The notes: generated by a model from the sequence alone, not told the origin. Counted from the first letter of the stretch, positions 10,896-23,197 are shown. The stretch: DNA of 64,000 bases from Incurvaria masculella (GCA_946894095.1 OX335657.1:806001-870000); one strand, 5' to 3'. Numbers and translations are program-made.

Positions 10896-11270
10896 TTAAA
10901 CGAAAAGGACAAATTTCATTACAATAACTCCAGCCGCGAACATTCAAACAAATGGACACCCCATTAGTCCGATCAATAGAACTTTCCCCATCGGCTTATC
11001 CCATCACACTGGGACGATGATCAATTTCATTTTATTGCGAATCGCGTCACGTGGGCCACATTACACGCACTTAGCGGTATTATATCCGTTATTCAGGGCA
11101 TTAAGCGAATGGACGGGAAAATAAAATACGTCCTGGCATCGCGAACAGACGTAGGCAGTGCAGCCGAGACTAGTGATGTGAATGACTGTGTTTTATCGGC
11201 ATTTAATTTTTCTATTTGTGTTGACTTAAGATAATTGGTTACTAATGAAGATCAATTTGAAAATCAGCCA

Positions 11271-11530
11271 TGTACAACTGTAGGACCCCTTCCCCTACTA
11301 AGTGGTAGGGTTTAAGCCCGCCTGGGGTGGTACCATCGCATTGGATGAAAAAATAGTCGAAGAGGCAATGAAAAATTGTCAGTATTTTACATCCAGCTCA
11401 ATGTAGCCATGCTAATAAAGGAAAGGCCCTGGCATAGCACCTAATTTACTTCGGCAATGTAGTCTATTGAGCTAATATCATAACGGTAGTTGTGTGGTAT
11501 TAGCCATCCATGTCAGGTTGCAAAAAAAAC
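11271..11530 (+). repeat. SINE body and A-rich tail, 5'-truncated
   Basis: Matches the body of the 42092-42504 SINE from the ACTGTAGG block to the A-rich tail and lacks the Pol III head. Diverged by scattered substitutions. Confidence 0.75.
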
Positions 11531-11610
11531 CAAAGACAAAAATTATTTATATATATATATAATATTTTCATAAATGAATGCGCAAAAGCTAACAGAATAT
11601 TTGATTTGCA

Positions 11611-11870
11611 AAAACCGGCCAAGTGCGAGTCGGACTCGCACACGAAGGGTTCCGTACATCGTAAAAAAATGTATACAAAAAATCAGGTTTTTTTAATTAA
11701 TTTTAATTATTTCTAAATCTTACCTATTTGTTGTTATAGCGGCAAAATAAATACACACTCTGTGAAAATTTCAGCTGTCTATCTGTTACGGTTACTGAGA
11801 TACAGCCCTGTGACAGACGGACAGACGGACGGACGGACGGACGGACAGCGGAGGCTTAAAAGACCCTTGC
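11611..11870 (+). repeat. Dispersed element with GACG tract, copy 2
   Basis: Starts CCGGCCAAGTGCGAGTCGG and ends after a (GACG)n tract. The terminal GTACGGAACCC block is lost. Same family as 3881-4138. Confidence 0.75.
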
Positions 11871-12293
11871 GTTATATTATTATGCTATCCAGAAAGCCTT
11901 ATCAGATTGAAAAGAAACATCCGATAAAACAACTATGTAATTATTGTTTTGTATATCGTTCTACATGGTAGGATCAATTTGTTTATATCTACATACTAAC
12001 TTATGTTTGATTTTGTACTATCTTGTATCGAAAATTACCATGACTGATGTGTGCAGTATTTGAGTTTGGGATTACAGAACCACAGTGCACTCAACGAAAG
12101 AATGTCACGCGGTGTGTATTGACGCTGTAAGCACATCAAAGCAATAGTCAGTATGGGTCTCAAAGATTCACTAAAATACAAAACGACCATGATTGCAAAT
12201 GAAATACTTATTTAAGGCGCTTATTTGCGGCTAGCCTCCAATATTTTGGGATTATTTTTATTTCATCTCATCGTCGGTTCAGCGTAAACACCG

Positions 12294-13310
12294 GTAAAAT
12301 AACGAAATATCAAAGTTTAGACTATTATCTAGTGTATGACCGTAAAACGGTTTTAATAAATTGCTTATACTCTTTGAACTTAAGTTCTATAACCGTGAAA
12401 CATATATTAATTTACTTTAGAAAGTGAATTTTGCAGAAAACCGAAATTTCGCTTCGTCGCGCTCGATTTGAACCCTAACGCAAACTCAATGCTTCCGGAG
12501 ATCGCCATTATCGTTTGTTTGCCGAACGCTGGAGTCCGTTGGTGCCTTAAATCATTTCTTATACCCTGGGTGGTTGTCATATTTAAATTAATAACACTTC
12601 AAGCTGGTGTTGCAGTATCGATATTTTTTACGTTAACGAAATATCAAAGTTTAGACTATTATCTAGTGTATGACCGTAAAACGGTTTTAATAAATTGCTT
12701 ATACTCTTTGAACTTAAGTTCTATAACCGTGAAACATATATTAATTTACTTTATAAAATGAATTTTGCAGAAAACCGAAATTTCGCTTCGTCGCGCTCGA
12801 TTTGAACCCTAACGCAAACTCAATGCTTCCGGAGATCGCCATTATCGTTTGTTTGCCGAACGCTGGAGTCCGTTGGAGCCTTAAATCATTTCTTATACCC
12901 TGGGTGGTTGTCATATTTAAATTAATAACACTTCAAGCTGGTGTTGCAGTATCGATATTTTTTACGTTAACGAAATATCAAAGTTTAGACTATTATCTAG
13001 TGTATGACCGTAAAACGGTTTTAATAAATTGCTTATACTCTTTGAACTTAAGTTCTATAACCGTGAAACATATATTAATTTACTTTAGAAAGTGAATTTT
13101 GCAGAAAACCGAAATTTCGCTTCGTCGCGCTCGATTTGAACCCTAACGCAAACTCAATGCTTCCGGAGATCGCCATTATCGTTTGTTTGCCGAACGCTGG
13201 AGTCCGTTGGAGCCTTAAATCATTTCTTATACCCTGGGTGGTTGTCATATTTAAATTAAATACATTTCAAGCTGGTGTTGCAGTATCGATATTTTTTACG
13301 TTAAAAAAAT
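12294..13310 (+). repeat. 334-bp tandem array, about three copies
   Basis: One partial unit (from 12294) and then units starting at 12468, 12802 and 13136, exactly 334 bp apart and nearly identical (a handful of substitutions), so the array is young. Each unit contains a roughly 95-codon open frame from a TTG. The period is not a multiple of three and no motif is recognised, so I treat these frames as by-products. The array stops immediately before a GC-rich candidate first exon. Confidence 0.9.
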
Positions 13311-13319
13311 GTCGATATC

Positions 13320-13498
13320 GCCGTTGACGACCCGAGGAAGCCACAGCCGCTGCCCAGCAGCGCTGCACGCAGTCCCCCTCGCCCCGCCCCGCCGCGCGCC
13401 GCTCCAGCCAGCTCGCATTCCTGAAACATTGCCTCGGCGACCGCTCCTAGAGCATCCGACACACGGCTTCTCCGCAAGACCATGAGATTCTGTCTTGC
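13320..13498 (+). promoter_or_regulatory. GC-rich candidate 5' exon
   Basis: A sharply GC- and CpG-rich block in AT-rich DNA. It runs to ATG at 13482 and a strong donor GTAAGTG at 13499. It resembles an insect 5' untranslated region with a short first coding exon. No TATA box is certain, and the 334-bp array lies directly upstream where regulatory sequence would be. Confidence 0.4.
13482..13498 (+). CDS. Candidate 17-nt first coding exon (MRFCL...)
   Basis: ATGAGATTCTGTCTTGC followed by GTAAGTG. Adenine at -3 and a phase-2 donor inside what would be a signal peptide are typical of many small secreted insect proteins, including cuticle proteins, where the intron interrupts the signal sequence after a few codons. 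No second exon was found. The same bases can be read as a five-residue frame that ends in TAA across the donor. Confidence 0.3.
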
Positions 13499-13618
13499 GT
13501 AAGTGTATACGTATATTTAAATATTTTTTCTCTTAAGTGTCAAATTACCGAGAAATTTTTCTTATGTATGTTTTCGTTTAGTGCAGTGATATACGCTAGT
13601 AATATAATAAGTCTATGG

Positions 13619-13800
13619 TCTGCAGGTTTCTTCCTGACATTCAGTAATCAGGAATCATGACGAAAATATTCCGGAGCATAGTTTTTTTAATAAACAAGGT
13701 TTTCCGTTAAAAAACTCGCTTTGAAAACCGCTATAAAGGGGTTTTCTAGACTCAGGATTCCTGATTCCTGATTACTAAATGCCAGGAATAAACCTGCAGC
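13619..13800. mobile_element. MITE, CTGCAGGT terminal repeats, best copy
   Basis: 182 bp with inverted ends (CTGCAGGTTTCTTCC and its near-complement GGAATAAACCTGCAG), an inner pair built on AGTAATCAGGAATCA, and a central hairpin (GAAAACCGCTATAAAG). Related copies at 1890-2136, 28776-28966 and 34080-34212. Confidence 0.75.
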
Positions 13801-13832
13801 TGGTTTAATTTGACGCGAGATTGTAACCGTGC

Positions 13833-14770
13833 ATTAGGTATTGGCATGAAACCTAGATCCCACGTAGCGTGTCAGGCTAATGTCATGACAGTAGGTGTGA
13901 TATTAGCCATCCATGTCCATCTACATACAGCGTTACTTACGGAACATTCGATCTTTTTTACATGCAATTAATTAATAACTTTGTATGGAAAGTCTAACGT
14001 TTTTAATATTCTCAAATGAAGGAAATGTGCCTGGCATGGCACCCACTTCCTCCTAGAACCCGGTGTGCTAGTCTAATATCATAACAGTAAGTGTATAAAC
14101 AATAAATTTCGCCTATCTTTTTAATTTAAGTTTTATTGACATACCATGTTAATATCATGGCAGTAGCATGATATTAACCCAGCACAATTTATGGAATCTA
14201 GGTGCCATGCCAGAACTTTACGGTCCACGGATACATTGCACTGGATGGATTACATATTTTTATTGCCGCTTCGACCATTGTTCAACTAATACTACTGTAC
14301 TAATAGAAACTGTTCTACTTAAAATGTAAGCTTGACCAAAAAAGATTACAGTTTATTTGTATGTTCTTTTAGAATCGGCGGATCAATCGTATTGTCAAAG
14401 TTTGACTAGCAACTAAAATTTTAAATAAATTCAAATAAAATATTAAAATTACCACAGATCTAAATCTTTGATAATTACAACAACTTTATACGTAAAATAA
14501 CGCACCTAGTCTCCATGAGGTGTGTTAGGCTAATATGTAGTAGTAATAGGACTGGTATTAGCCATGAATGACCTTCGTGTCATTGAACTGGATGGCAAAC
14601 ACGGACATTTTGTTATTGCCGCTTCGACCATCTTTTTATCCAATGCGATGGTACCAACCTGGGCGGGCTTAAACCCTACCACCTATTAGGGGAAGGGGAT
14701 CTACAGTTTTACATGGATTCCGAACCATGGAGCAGCTCGCATTAGTGACGAAATGCACTTATCGAACTAC
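13833..14770. repeat. Cluster of five SINE fragments
   Basis: Pieces of one SINE body in mixed orientation: tail pieces on plus at 13835-13921, 14018-14094 and 14510-14560; body pieces on minus at 14156-14290 and 14560-14770. None has a head. The AT-rich spacers hold no gene. This marks a preferred or tolerant site for insertion. Confidence 0.65.
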
Positions 14771-15347
14771 TATCTATATATGTGTAAATCCATTCAAATT
14801 CTGATCCTGAAATTATAGTTCTTGAAATTCTAAAGAAGTTGGCGTCTTCAGAATTCATTTTTCATTTCAGCCACGTTCTGAAATAATCTTCGGTGCACAC
14901 AAAGTGTGAGAGCGAACTGCGAGACGGATCGGACCGGAAGCCGGACGCGAAAGCCGGACAGATGGTGCTCAGGTTTATTTGCTTTAACTTCGCCCCTTGC
15001 GTGATCACGACTTGGTGATGCATAAGGCAGGGCACTAGGGTTGCCAGAATGTCGACCGATTCGAATTATTCAATTTTATTTATTTATTTATTTATATTAA
15101 CAATCTAATACATTATACTGTAATTCTTAAACTAAATCAGGAAGGTCTTATAAGAACTTCTGTTAACAATGTTTTTACATGGGTATAATTCGATTCGTTA
15201 AAACTGTTACAAAGTAATGCTATTCAAATAAAAAATATAGAAATGGGATATAAAATTTAAGCAAGAGTGTGATATGAAAGTTTTTTGGCTGTAAGTAACT
15301 GTAACTGTGTTAGGATTTAGTTATACGATTAAATATTATTTAGTTAT
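14771..15347. other. No gene recognised
   Basis: AT-rich apart from a short GC-richer patch near 14900-15050. A TTTATTTATTTATTTA run at 15080-15094 resembles the tail of LINE 3' regions in this window, but no coding sequence joins it. Confidence 0.35.
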
Positions 15348-15458
15348 ACGGGTTACCGCTCCGTCCCCTTTCTACCACCGCTCAACGCGGAATAGGCAGG
15401 GAATTCTCTGTTAACATCCCAAAGTAAGAACCCACCGATCCTCTAGATATTGTTAGGC
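15348..15458 (+). repeat. Non-LTR retrotransposon fragment
   Basis: Matches 29400-29505, inside the LINE C-terminal coding fragment (shared CTCCGTCCCCTTTCTACCA and CCGATCCTCTAG). Too short to classify alone. Confidence 0.6.
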
Positions 15459-16425
15459 CACTGAATGAAGGTGATATAGTATAGGGTGAATTAACGTAAT
15501 ATCCAACGGAAAACTAGAGAAAAGTGTATTCTTTTTTTTTAATATTTACATTTTCAAACAAACATCTATTAACGCAGTTTTCGTTTTTTTTCAAATCGGC
15601 CCATGACTTCTTTGAGTGTTCTTCGCCTGTATAGGGCAAAACAAGACAATAAATCGCATGTAAATTGAATATTAATCGTATTGCTTCGAATCCAACATTG
15701 CTGTATCTGAAAACGCTGGATTCTGATTATTCTTTCTAAGAAAATATTTTTCAACACAAATATACGAAAACTCCTTCACCGCAAGTGCATTCTTTAAAGG
15801 TGTTAGAAGCGAAGCGATATAGTGATCGGCGATACGTAGCTCATCATTAGCCCAATAATTTATTTTCACAGGTGTCGGGACCTATATCACTTTATTCAGT
15901 CACATCATGTCACACTCGGTACAGAAACTATTTCCCGGCCCGCCCCAGCCATTGCAGGGCGGGCGGGCGGACTGCTTCGCTCATAACTTCTAATGCAACA
16001 CGGCAACTGTGGATCTTTTACATGTTTTCAGTGTTCGTTTTCCCTAGGTAAAGAGAGGATAATAATTTACTTTGATACTGCTGTTCAACTTCACGTTTTT
16101 ACAATGAATATGATAAAACCTATTAAAATATTCAGAAATAATAACCCTTACGGAAAAATACACAGATAATTCAAGAACAGAGACGATTTTTTCATGCCAG
16201 AATTATACCATAAAGTATTTTTAGCTTGGTTTAGCAATTTTTTTTATTTTACTAAAATAATATATAAACAAAGTTTAGTTATTATATGATTTGCTTACGT
16301 TTAATAAATAAGTAAATAAGATTACTTTGGAATGGTACTACGAAACCCTCAAATTCCATATATTTTGAACATTTCTTGTTATTTTTAAAACATACTACAA
16401 CAGTTAATCAACAATATTTATCTTA
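15459..16425. other. No gene recognised
   Basis: Small minus-strand frames at 15569-15869 show no domain. A GC-rich patch with a short inverted GGGCGGGCGGGC motif lies at 15935-15970. Otherwise AT-rich. Confidence 0.35.
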
Positions 16426-16619
16426 GGGCCTTTTTTACCCACTGATTAGCTTAATAGCCACATATTACACTTGGTAACCTGGTTTTTATTTTAAACGACA
16501 CTTAAAGGGATCTTATTACTAAAGTGCTGATTATATTGTACTGTTATTGATTTCAAGTTGCTAAGAAAAGCCCTTAATATGTGGCGATTAAGCTAATTTC
16601 CAGTAGGTGAAAAAGGCCC
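16426..16619. mobile_element. PIF/Harbinger-like MITE, short copy with TTA duplication
   Basis: Same TIRs as 4262-4622 (GGGCCTTTTTTACCC ... GGTGAAAAAGGCCC), internally deleted to 194 bp. TTA lies on both sides (16423-16425, 16620-16622), the duplication expected for this superfamily. Confidence 0.8.
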
Positions 16620-17371
16620 TTAGTTTCGTTCGGTCAAGTCCACGGTGTAAAAATTTTATAATTTTCTCACCATTGCAAGCTAAAATATATGGATATGTAT
16701 TGGATTTAATTTTGTCGAACTGAATTTCAGTTGAAATATAAAATGCACGGTAGTCGAACCGAAAGGATTCAACTTGCATTCACTATACGTCCTGCTTACC
16801 TCACATCCAATATCAACTATCTACAGGATTACCCAGAAAGTAGACGCACAGCGGCTACATGAATAGTTCCGGTGTCAGTGGGTGTCACGCTGGGGAAGGT
16901 CCACTTGTTCAACAAGAGGGCGACCCAATTGTTTTCTAGAGGCTGGTAAATGAAAAACCTAGGGTATGTATTATATATTATTTGACTTGGGTCAGAACCG
17001 GCGTAATATGTGAGAAATTATGCGAGGGAGTTTGCTTTTGATTGATTCGGAATTGATTGGATTCACTTGCATATTTTCTCAAATCTTGCGCCGGTTTCAC
17101 CCTCTCCACACTAATTGCTGAGGTGGATTATATTTTAAGGTAAGTTGGATATTCATCCCTATTCCGAATGTTCCATTTCACGAGAACACCTCCTCGATAT
17201 ACACACAAATATATGTAGTTTCTGTCGGTACTCTCATAATAGAATGCAGGCACGTTCCAATGCCTGCCTGTCCCAATAACCTAATTTACTTGTGGATTTG
17301 ATTCATCAGCGTATTCTAGACTGGCTCCAGTGGAAGTACCTATGTAGGTCCCAAACACAATGTGATCTAGT

Positions 17372-17811
17372 CAGTGGCGGCTTTTGGGGGTGGCGAACAG
17401 GGCAATCGCTCGCTTTTGTAGGGGCTTCGCGCACTCGCGCCACAGTAGAAACATATTCGTTGCTAATCGTACTAATATATATGTTCACCGCATATTAACT
17501 TTAAAAATACAAGTATTAATTAATCTAAAGACTAAAAACACAGTAATAGATTACAGAGTAGAAAAAACGGTAAACATAATTTATAAATCCCTGATTCTTC
17601 TTCCCTCAATGAACTTTATTTTATGGTGATTAATAACTTCGTATCTTTGTATATATTATGTTTTGTCAATTTGAAAAAAACAATTTTAAAACTCTAAATT
17701 TATTTATTTCCAATTTTCGGCAACCATCATCATTAAATGTAACTCCACAAAGACAAGGGGCTCGCAAAGATCTACCCACTCGAAGCCTCGCAATGTCTAA
17801 GGCCGCCCCTG
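17372..17811. mobile_element. hAT-type MITE with perfect 8-bp target duplication
   Basis: Ends read CAGTGGCGGC and GCCGCCCCTG, imperfect inverted repeats with the CAG/CTG termini of hAT elements. The 8-bp GATCTAGT is repeated exactly outside both ends (17364-17371, 17812-17819). Interior 440 bp, AT-rich, with no hAT transposase. The frames at 17292-17498 cross its boundary and are not genes. Confidence 0.85.
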
Positions 17812-18267
17812 GATCTAGTCATTGCAATTGAATACAGATATACATTGTTTACCGGACGATAAAAAGAATGTGCACGATGGCACTTTGTTCGATAATTTTA
17901 AAGCAATTATAAAACAAAGAGAAGTGGCAGAAAACAAGTTTCAATAACTGTCACGAGACGATGTCGTTATCGCATGGTCGTAGTAGGTAGATATTTCACA
18001 CACAAATGATTAAACATTTGATTACGTCCCATGAAAATGGATTCAATGTAATAGGCTTGAAAATATATTTTGTAATTTTATCGTTTTGTTAGACATTCAT
18101 TTTGATAAATTTCTTAAGTTTTCGTCCCCATAAATGTACAAACAATTTAAATAAATACTTTATGATATCGAATGTACGAATGACGAAAATTGGCGCATAA
18201 TTCAAACAATTTTTTATTGTTCAATATTTTGTATGATTGCTGAAGGTTTTCGATAAAAAATATATGT

Positions 18268-18610
18268 GACAAGTCATACTGGATCTCGCGGCCATAGATC
18301 CACATTGGTTCCCTGCAAAGCGGCTACCACCAGATGCGGGCCGGCGTGCTTGAGGTCGGCGGGCCGCTGTCCGCACATGACCTCCGTCTCCAGAGAACCG
18401 AGGCGCTTCACAACATACTCTGCATGCCGGCCCCCATAAGTCTGGTGGATTTGGAGCTCCCCGAAATGGTGGTGGTGGAATCCCACGTGGTTAGTACCAT
18501 CGCTCGAAGTACGAGTCGTCGGTAGAGCGCGCCACCACCACGGCCTGTACCCACCAGCATGTTCCGGGAAGCCCTCATTCTGGTGGAGAAGGCACCAATT
18601 ATGGGTGATA
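18268..18610. other. GC-rich block with overlapping open frames, unidentified
   Basis: About 340 bp, much richer in G+C than its neighbours. On the minus strand a single frame of roughly 110 codons stays open and ends at TGA near 18274 (contains FHHHHFGELQIHQTYGG). On the plus strand another frame from about 18316 is open apart from one TAG near 18526. Both have GC-ending codons, so composition does not decide between them. It could be a host exon or a processed pseudogene piece. I do not recognise either product. Confidence 0.4.
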
Positions 18611-18765
18611 TTTTTGTGTTTTAGTAATAGTAAATATGTAACTATTAAAATGTTTTCAGATAGACAGTGTTATGAATCCTTTTGTTAATATAGGTTTTTT
18701 TTTCGATGGAGCAGTAAATAAATTACAAAGCATGCAACGTTTCACATGATGAACGTTTTTATTTG

Positions 18766-19735
18766 GTTTTTTTTTTTTGTTTGTTTATCCAATGGACAGG
18801 CAAAAGCTTTCGCTATACAGCCTTCTCTTTATTGTATCTTATGGATTGTAGTCCATTCTGGAGTGTCATGTAGTTAAATATTTTCTATTGTCTCATGTAT
18901 ATATAGAAATATGGGTTCAAAATTGGTCGGTTGACTTAATATCTTTTTCAGGTCGAGCGGGATTTTTTCTCTTTCTTTGTATGTAATTTCTAAGCATTTA
19001 TATAGTGTTTCTCTTTGCTCCTCAAAAGCACAGCAATGAAAGAAGAGGTGGTCCAGGGATTGATCAGCTAAGTTGCAGTGTGGGCATACGGCGGTGTCGA
19101 TAAGGTTTAATCTGTAAAGATGGGATTGAAAAAGACAATGTCCGAAACGTAGACGACAAATTGTTGCATAATATTTTCTTCTTTTTGGTAAGGTTTTATT
19201 GAACCAAGGTGGTTTCCCAACTAAATCGTTTATTTCGGCGTATCAACGACCCGTATTGGACATTTTCCATTGTTCGGTCCATTCGTGGATAATTTCCTGT
19301 TTGATTTTCGCTACAAATTCCGATTGCGGTAGGGCAACATTCTTAATATGGCAAATATTCAGGTTGCTGTCAGCTATCGTTCTAGCTAGATAATCTGCTG
19401 AATCGTGTGGCTTCAAATTTATGTAGCCGCGAATCCAGAAAAAACATATTTCGTAGCCTTGCTGTATCAAAGAAAAGTGTTTATCCCGTATTTGGTGTAT
19501 GACATAGTGAGTATTGGCATCTAGTTTCGTATTCTGTAGGGCTCCATGAACGCTCATGCAGTCGCTTATTATTATCCACGTATAGTGTTGTTGAACTTCG
19601 ATGAACTCGAGTGCGATTTGAATTGCCAAAGCTTCAGAAGTGTATATTGATGCAGAACTAGGAATCTTCGTTTTTATTTGGAACGGAGAAAACAACAGAG
19701 TATTCACAACATAGAATAATGACAAGCACAGACAG
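18766..19735 (-). mobile_element. LINE 3' end with RNase H domain, 5'-truncated
   Basis: The minus-strand frame 19725-19243 encodes an RNase H fold (TSEALAIQIAL, IISDCMSVHGAL, HDSADYLAR supply the acidic residues). After one in-frame TGA the same frame continues to about 18893 with a CPHC...LDHLFFHC zinc-knuckle-like motif, as in the C-termini of RNase H-bearing non-LTR elements (I, R1 and Jockey group). The copy ends in a poly(A) read as T at 18766-18779. One nonsense change only, so it is moderately young. Confidence 0.8.
19243..19725 (-). pseudogene. RNase H domain of non-LTR retrotransposon
   Basis: 160 codons; RNase H removes RNA from the cDNA hybrid during retrotransposition. Catalytic glutamate and aspartates are in place (E in TSEAL, D in SDCMS, D in SADYLA). 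The N-terminal part of the fold lies upstream of the truncation. The protein continues past a premature TGA into the cysteine/histidine motif. Inactive fragment. Confidence 0.75.
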
Positions 19736-19739
19736 CAGA

Positions 19740-20788
19740 AAACAGCATATCAGTTGCTGACTTAATGGCGGCAGATTACAAACTATAACAAATCGCTTAC
19801 TTGTTTAAGTCGACGTTTCGTCCACCGTATTGTGAACTTCTTCAGGACTCGCGGCGGAACCTGGAGGACTTCCGACACGTCGTCCAGTCAGAAGTCAACT
19901 CAATGACAATATATTTATGTATAAAGAATATTAATAACATTATTCGTTGCATACCTCTTAAAGATGGTTACAGAAGGCGGGTTTCATGCCGAATACACCT
20001 ACATAATATTCCTTTGAAATGTAGAGATAAATAGCGGCTGATAGAAATAATGATGTAGAGTATTTTTATATAAAAAAAATATATGCATTCTAATAATATG
20101 AATCTCAATTGTATGTACGGTTGTATTTAAAGTAAAAAATTACATAAAAATATCTACATTTAATATTGTAATAATATTGGTATAATTATCCTCAATTTAA
20201 TTTATTAACAAACACTTAATACCTAATGATAACTTTGAACGAAACAGAGTAAAAAATTAACTATATGTATAATAAGATGTTTCATGCTAATTTATCATCA
20301 TTATTGCAAGCTCGCCTCTTTAGAATGCAATTCCTTTTAAAACGCATCAGTGAGTAAGATTGTTACAAAGTTTAGCTTTGTCTAGGCGCCGCTTAGCATA
20401 CTCTAAGCATTAATTCGACTTTAGTACAAACTTAAACCTTATCACAACTCCATGGAAGAGCGTAAGATTTTAAGCTCCATTAGGTTGCTAGAACAGAATT
20501 AATTCCGCTACAAAGTGCACGCTACAGAGACGCATACCAAGGTCTTGTTACTAGTAAGTGGCTCCTAGCTTACGCCGAGTCGGCATTACGTGAAACAATT
20601 TAGCCAAAACTATTCGACGTCTAATGTGTTTGTGAGCGATGGTACATTCTGCGATATTTATGTAGCTCTAGGGTGAATTTTAATCTTTTTAAAATTTTAC
20701 ATAAATACAGGTGCTTACATAGCATAAACAATAATTGAGTCCGATGTTAACTGGCAAGAGAAAATTTAATATTCTGGATTTATTAAAA
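19740..20788. other. No gene recognised
   Basis: Mainly AT-rich. The short plus frame at 19801-20034 shows no domain. Nothing else supported. Confidence 0.35.
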
Positions 20789-21037
20789 AAAAACCGGCCA
20801 AGTGGGAGACGGACTGCACACGAAGGGTTCCGTACCATCTTACAAGATTTATCGCTAACAAATCACGTTTTTTGTATTGTAAGGACTTTATCCGGATTTT
20901 AATTATATTTTTTATTTTACCTTTTTGTTGTTATAGCGGCAAAATAAATACACAATCTGTGGAATTTTGAGCTGCCTACCTATTACGCTTTATGAAATAT
21001 AGCCTGTGAAAGACGGACAGACGGAACCCTAAAAAAA
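20789..21037 (+). repeat. Dispersed element with GACG tract, copy 3
   Basis: Begins AAACCGGCCAAGTGGGAGAC and closes in GACGGACAGACGGAACCCTAA. The most diverged and shortened of the seven copies. Confidence 0.7.
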
Positions 21038-21725
21038 CCTGAAGGATATTAAGATATTAAAAAAAAAATTTATTATTGTAGTATCTATAAAGAAAGGAAC
21101 AAAAACTAGTACTAAATGATAATAAAAAAATATTTATTTTAAATAAATTTCAAGTTAAGTTGAATGTAAAAATGATGTATTTAGGATTTTATTTAATTTT
21201 GTTTAGTTATGGCCTCTTGACACCTTTGGTGTTTTTTGTTATTTCTTATATTCTCTTACGTTATATTTCTTCCTGTATACGTCGTGTATTACCTAAAGCT
21301 TTGAAAATGCTCTTAGGAAACTCTTTCTCGAGGTAGAGGAAAACATTTCCAGATACTGGCATTATGCAGGTTGTCGCATCGCTCATGACTGCAGCCTTCA
21401 GCTTCAGGTTGCATCTCAGCACCGAAATGAGATACATTCCCATGCATTCGCTCTACTTATACATGCATACCGCAAAAACAGAGCTTGCATAACTCTCAAA
21501 ATGCGCAGCGATAGAAATTAATCGCCAAAATTTGTCTTGTTATAGAAGTTATGTGCGACTCATCGATGATACACCCGAGGGTACGAACTAAGGTCCGCCA
21601 CTCTACGGCCACCCTCGAAGTTGTGGCTCGCTTGGTCAGCGGGCAACGAAATATCTTAACCATATAATGGTCTTAACAATAACATTACCTTTCATCTATG
21701 CAAGAAATATTTGGACAGGCCTTAA

Positions 21726-22267
21726 GGTGGCCCAACCCGCTCATCTCCCCACACAAAAGGGGAAAGAAGATCACGCCCATATTTCTTGTCAGAGATCACA
21801 AATTTTGCTCAAAATAGCTTTATTTGATCGAACTAGATGTCTGATGACCATTGGCATTGTAAAATTGTGTTTGGTTTCTAAGTCATAAGGTCCGAAAGTT
21901 CGAATTTTTCGCGCGTTTTATACAATAACTTTGGAGGTGGATTACGCAATGATATAGTAAGAACATCGTAAAAAGATTAGTCATCAGACATAGCTTATTT
22001 AATCAAGATTTATGATTTATTTGGATTTTGTTAGATTTTTGACTACAGCGGTCGTGGTTTACTTTTAGCTATAAGTCGTTTTGAAATTAAAATTTTCTTA
22101 AATCTTACCAAATCATACACTATGCACATTGTCTTTTTTGTGGACATGTAGCATCTTCCTCATCACGGAGCCTGTCATATTCTCTGAAACAGAGAAGGTC
22201 CCAGAGCGCAACAGCACCGTTTTGTACCGTGCCCGCGAATGAGTTAGGCCCGCCGGGTTGGGCCACC
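21726..22267. mobile_element. TTAA-flanked nonautonomous element, copy 2
   Basis: Near-identical to 10357-10895, with ends GGTGGCCCAACCCG and CGGGTTGGGCCACC and TTAA on each side (21722-21725, 22268-22271). Its right TTAA is at the same time the left boundary of another TTAA-flanked repeat (22272 on), so the second insertion used the existing target or the two are a joined pair. Confidence 0.85.
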
Positions 22268-22271
22268 TTAA

Positions 22272-22700
22272 GGCTGTCTTGAAGACACCAAAAATCAAAG
22301 TTTTGAAAAATTTAAGAAATGCATTCTTAAATGGCCAAGGTACAATTTTTCACGGCGACTGCCGTCTTCCAGGCCCTAACGTTTCCCTACGCCTAAACGT
22401 TGACAGATTTTAATGAACATTTTTATATCACTTGAGAAAGCTTAATTATATGTCCGTATGTTTTGTTTTTTTTTTGTAAATATCTGTATGCAAAAAAAAC
22501 GAAAATGAACGTAAAAACAGACTATTTTTTTCCAATGTTTATTAGTCGATATTTTCCAATCTAAAACGGTTTTTTTTTTATTAAACCTACAGACATCGAT
22601 TTCTATAATATATTTTAGAATTCAAAATTTAAAAACCTATTAAAACATTAAGAGCATGGAAACAGTTATATACCCTAGTATGGGGAACTGATAGGGTAAC
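22272..22700 (+). repeat. TTAA-bounded repeat family B, copy 1
   Basis: Begins TTAAGGCTGTCTTGAAG and matches 29824-30620 (plus) and 26500-26852 (minus) across blocks such as CCAAGGTACAATTTTT and TATATTTTAGAATTCAAA. The far end is not clear. Noncoding. Confidence 0.65.
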
Positions 22701-23197
22701 GACTCTCTTTACCCATACTTGGGCTTTTCACATCATACAGCGATATAGTTTATCTAAAATGGTTTTTCGTTACGGATTAAAGATTTTTGCAATCTTTGTA
22801 GACTCTGCAAAAGGCAATAAGAAACGTTCTAGAAGTTTGATGCACTTTAAACGCATAGCGCATCGTGGCGTTTATCAAGGAAAAGCTTTCATTTCATGCA
22901 GCGAGCTGCCAGTGGAAATGGCATGTGAAAATTACTCGTTCTGAAACGTTTTCACTCGCGAAGCCACCGTAATGGAGCGAAGTATTCGGTGCTAAGGTTT
23001 TGAAAAGTGTGAAAAGCTGTAATGGAAAAACCGTAAACTGTGGCGTTTATTTTCTGGTGAAAGCATTTGAACGTGCACCAAAATAAAAACGTCATCACTT
23101 GAAAACCTCGCTCGATTGAAAAAATTGCACTCTTAAAGTATGAACAAGAAATAATATAATAAAGTATGAAGTATGAAAAGTATGTTACAAGTATTAA
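22701..23197. other. No gene recognised
   Basis: A 61-codon frame at 22759-22944 has no known motif and unremarkable codon use. The surrounding sequence (runs such as GAAAAGTGTGAAAAGC) looks like decayed repeat. Confidence 0.3.

Noticed and set aside
12468..13327. Three similar 63-97-codon ORFs
   Set aside because: Units of the 334-bp tandem array starting from TTG. The period breaks frame, and there is no motif or start context.
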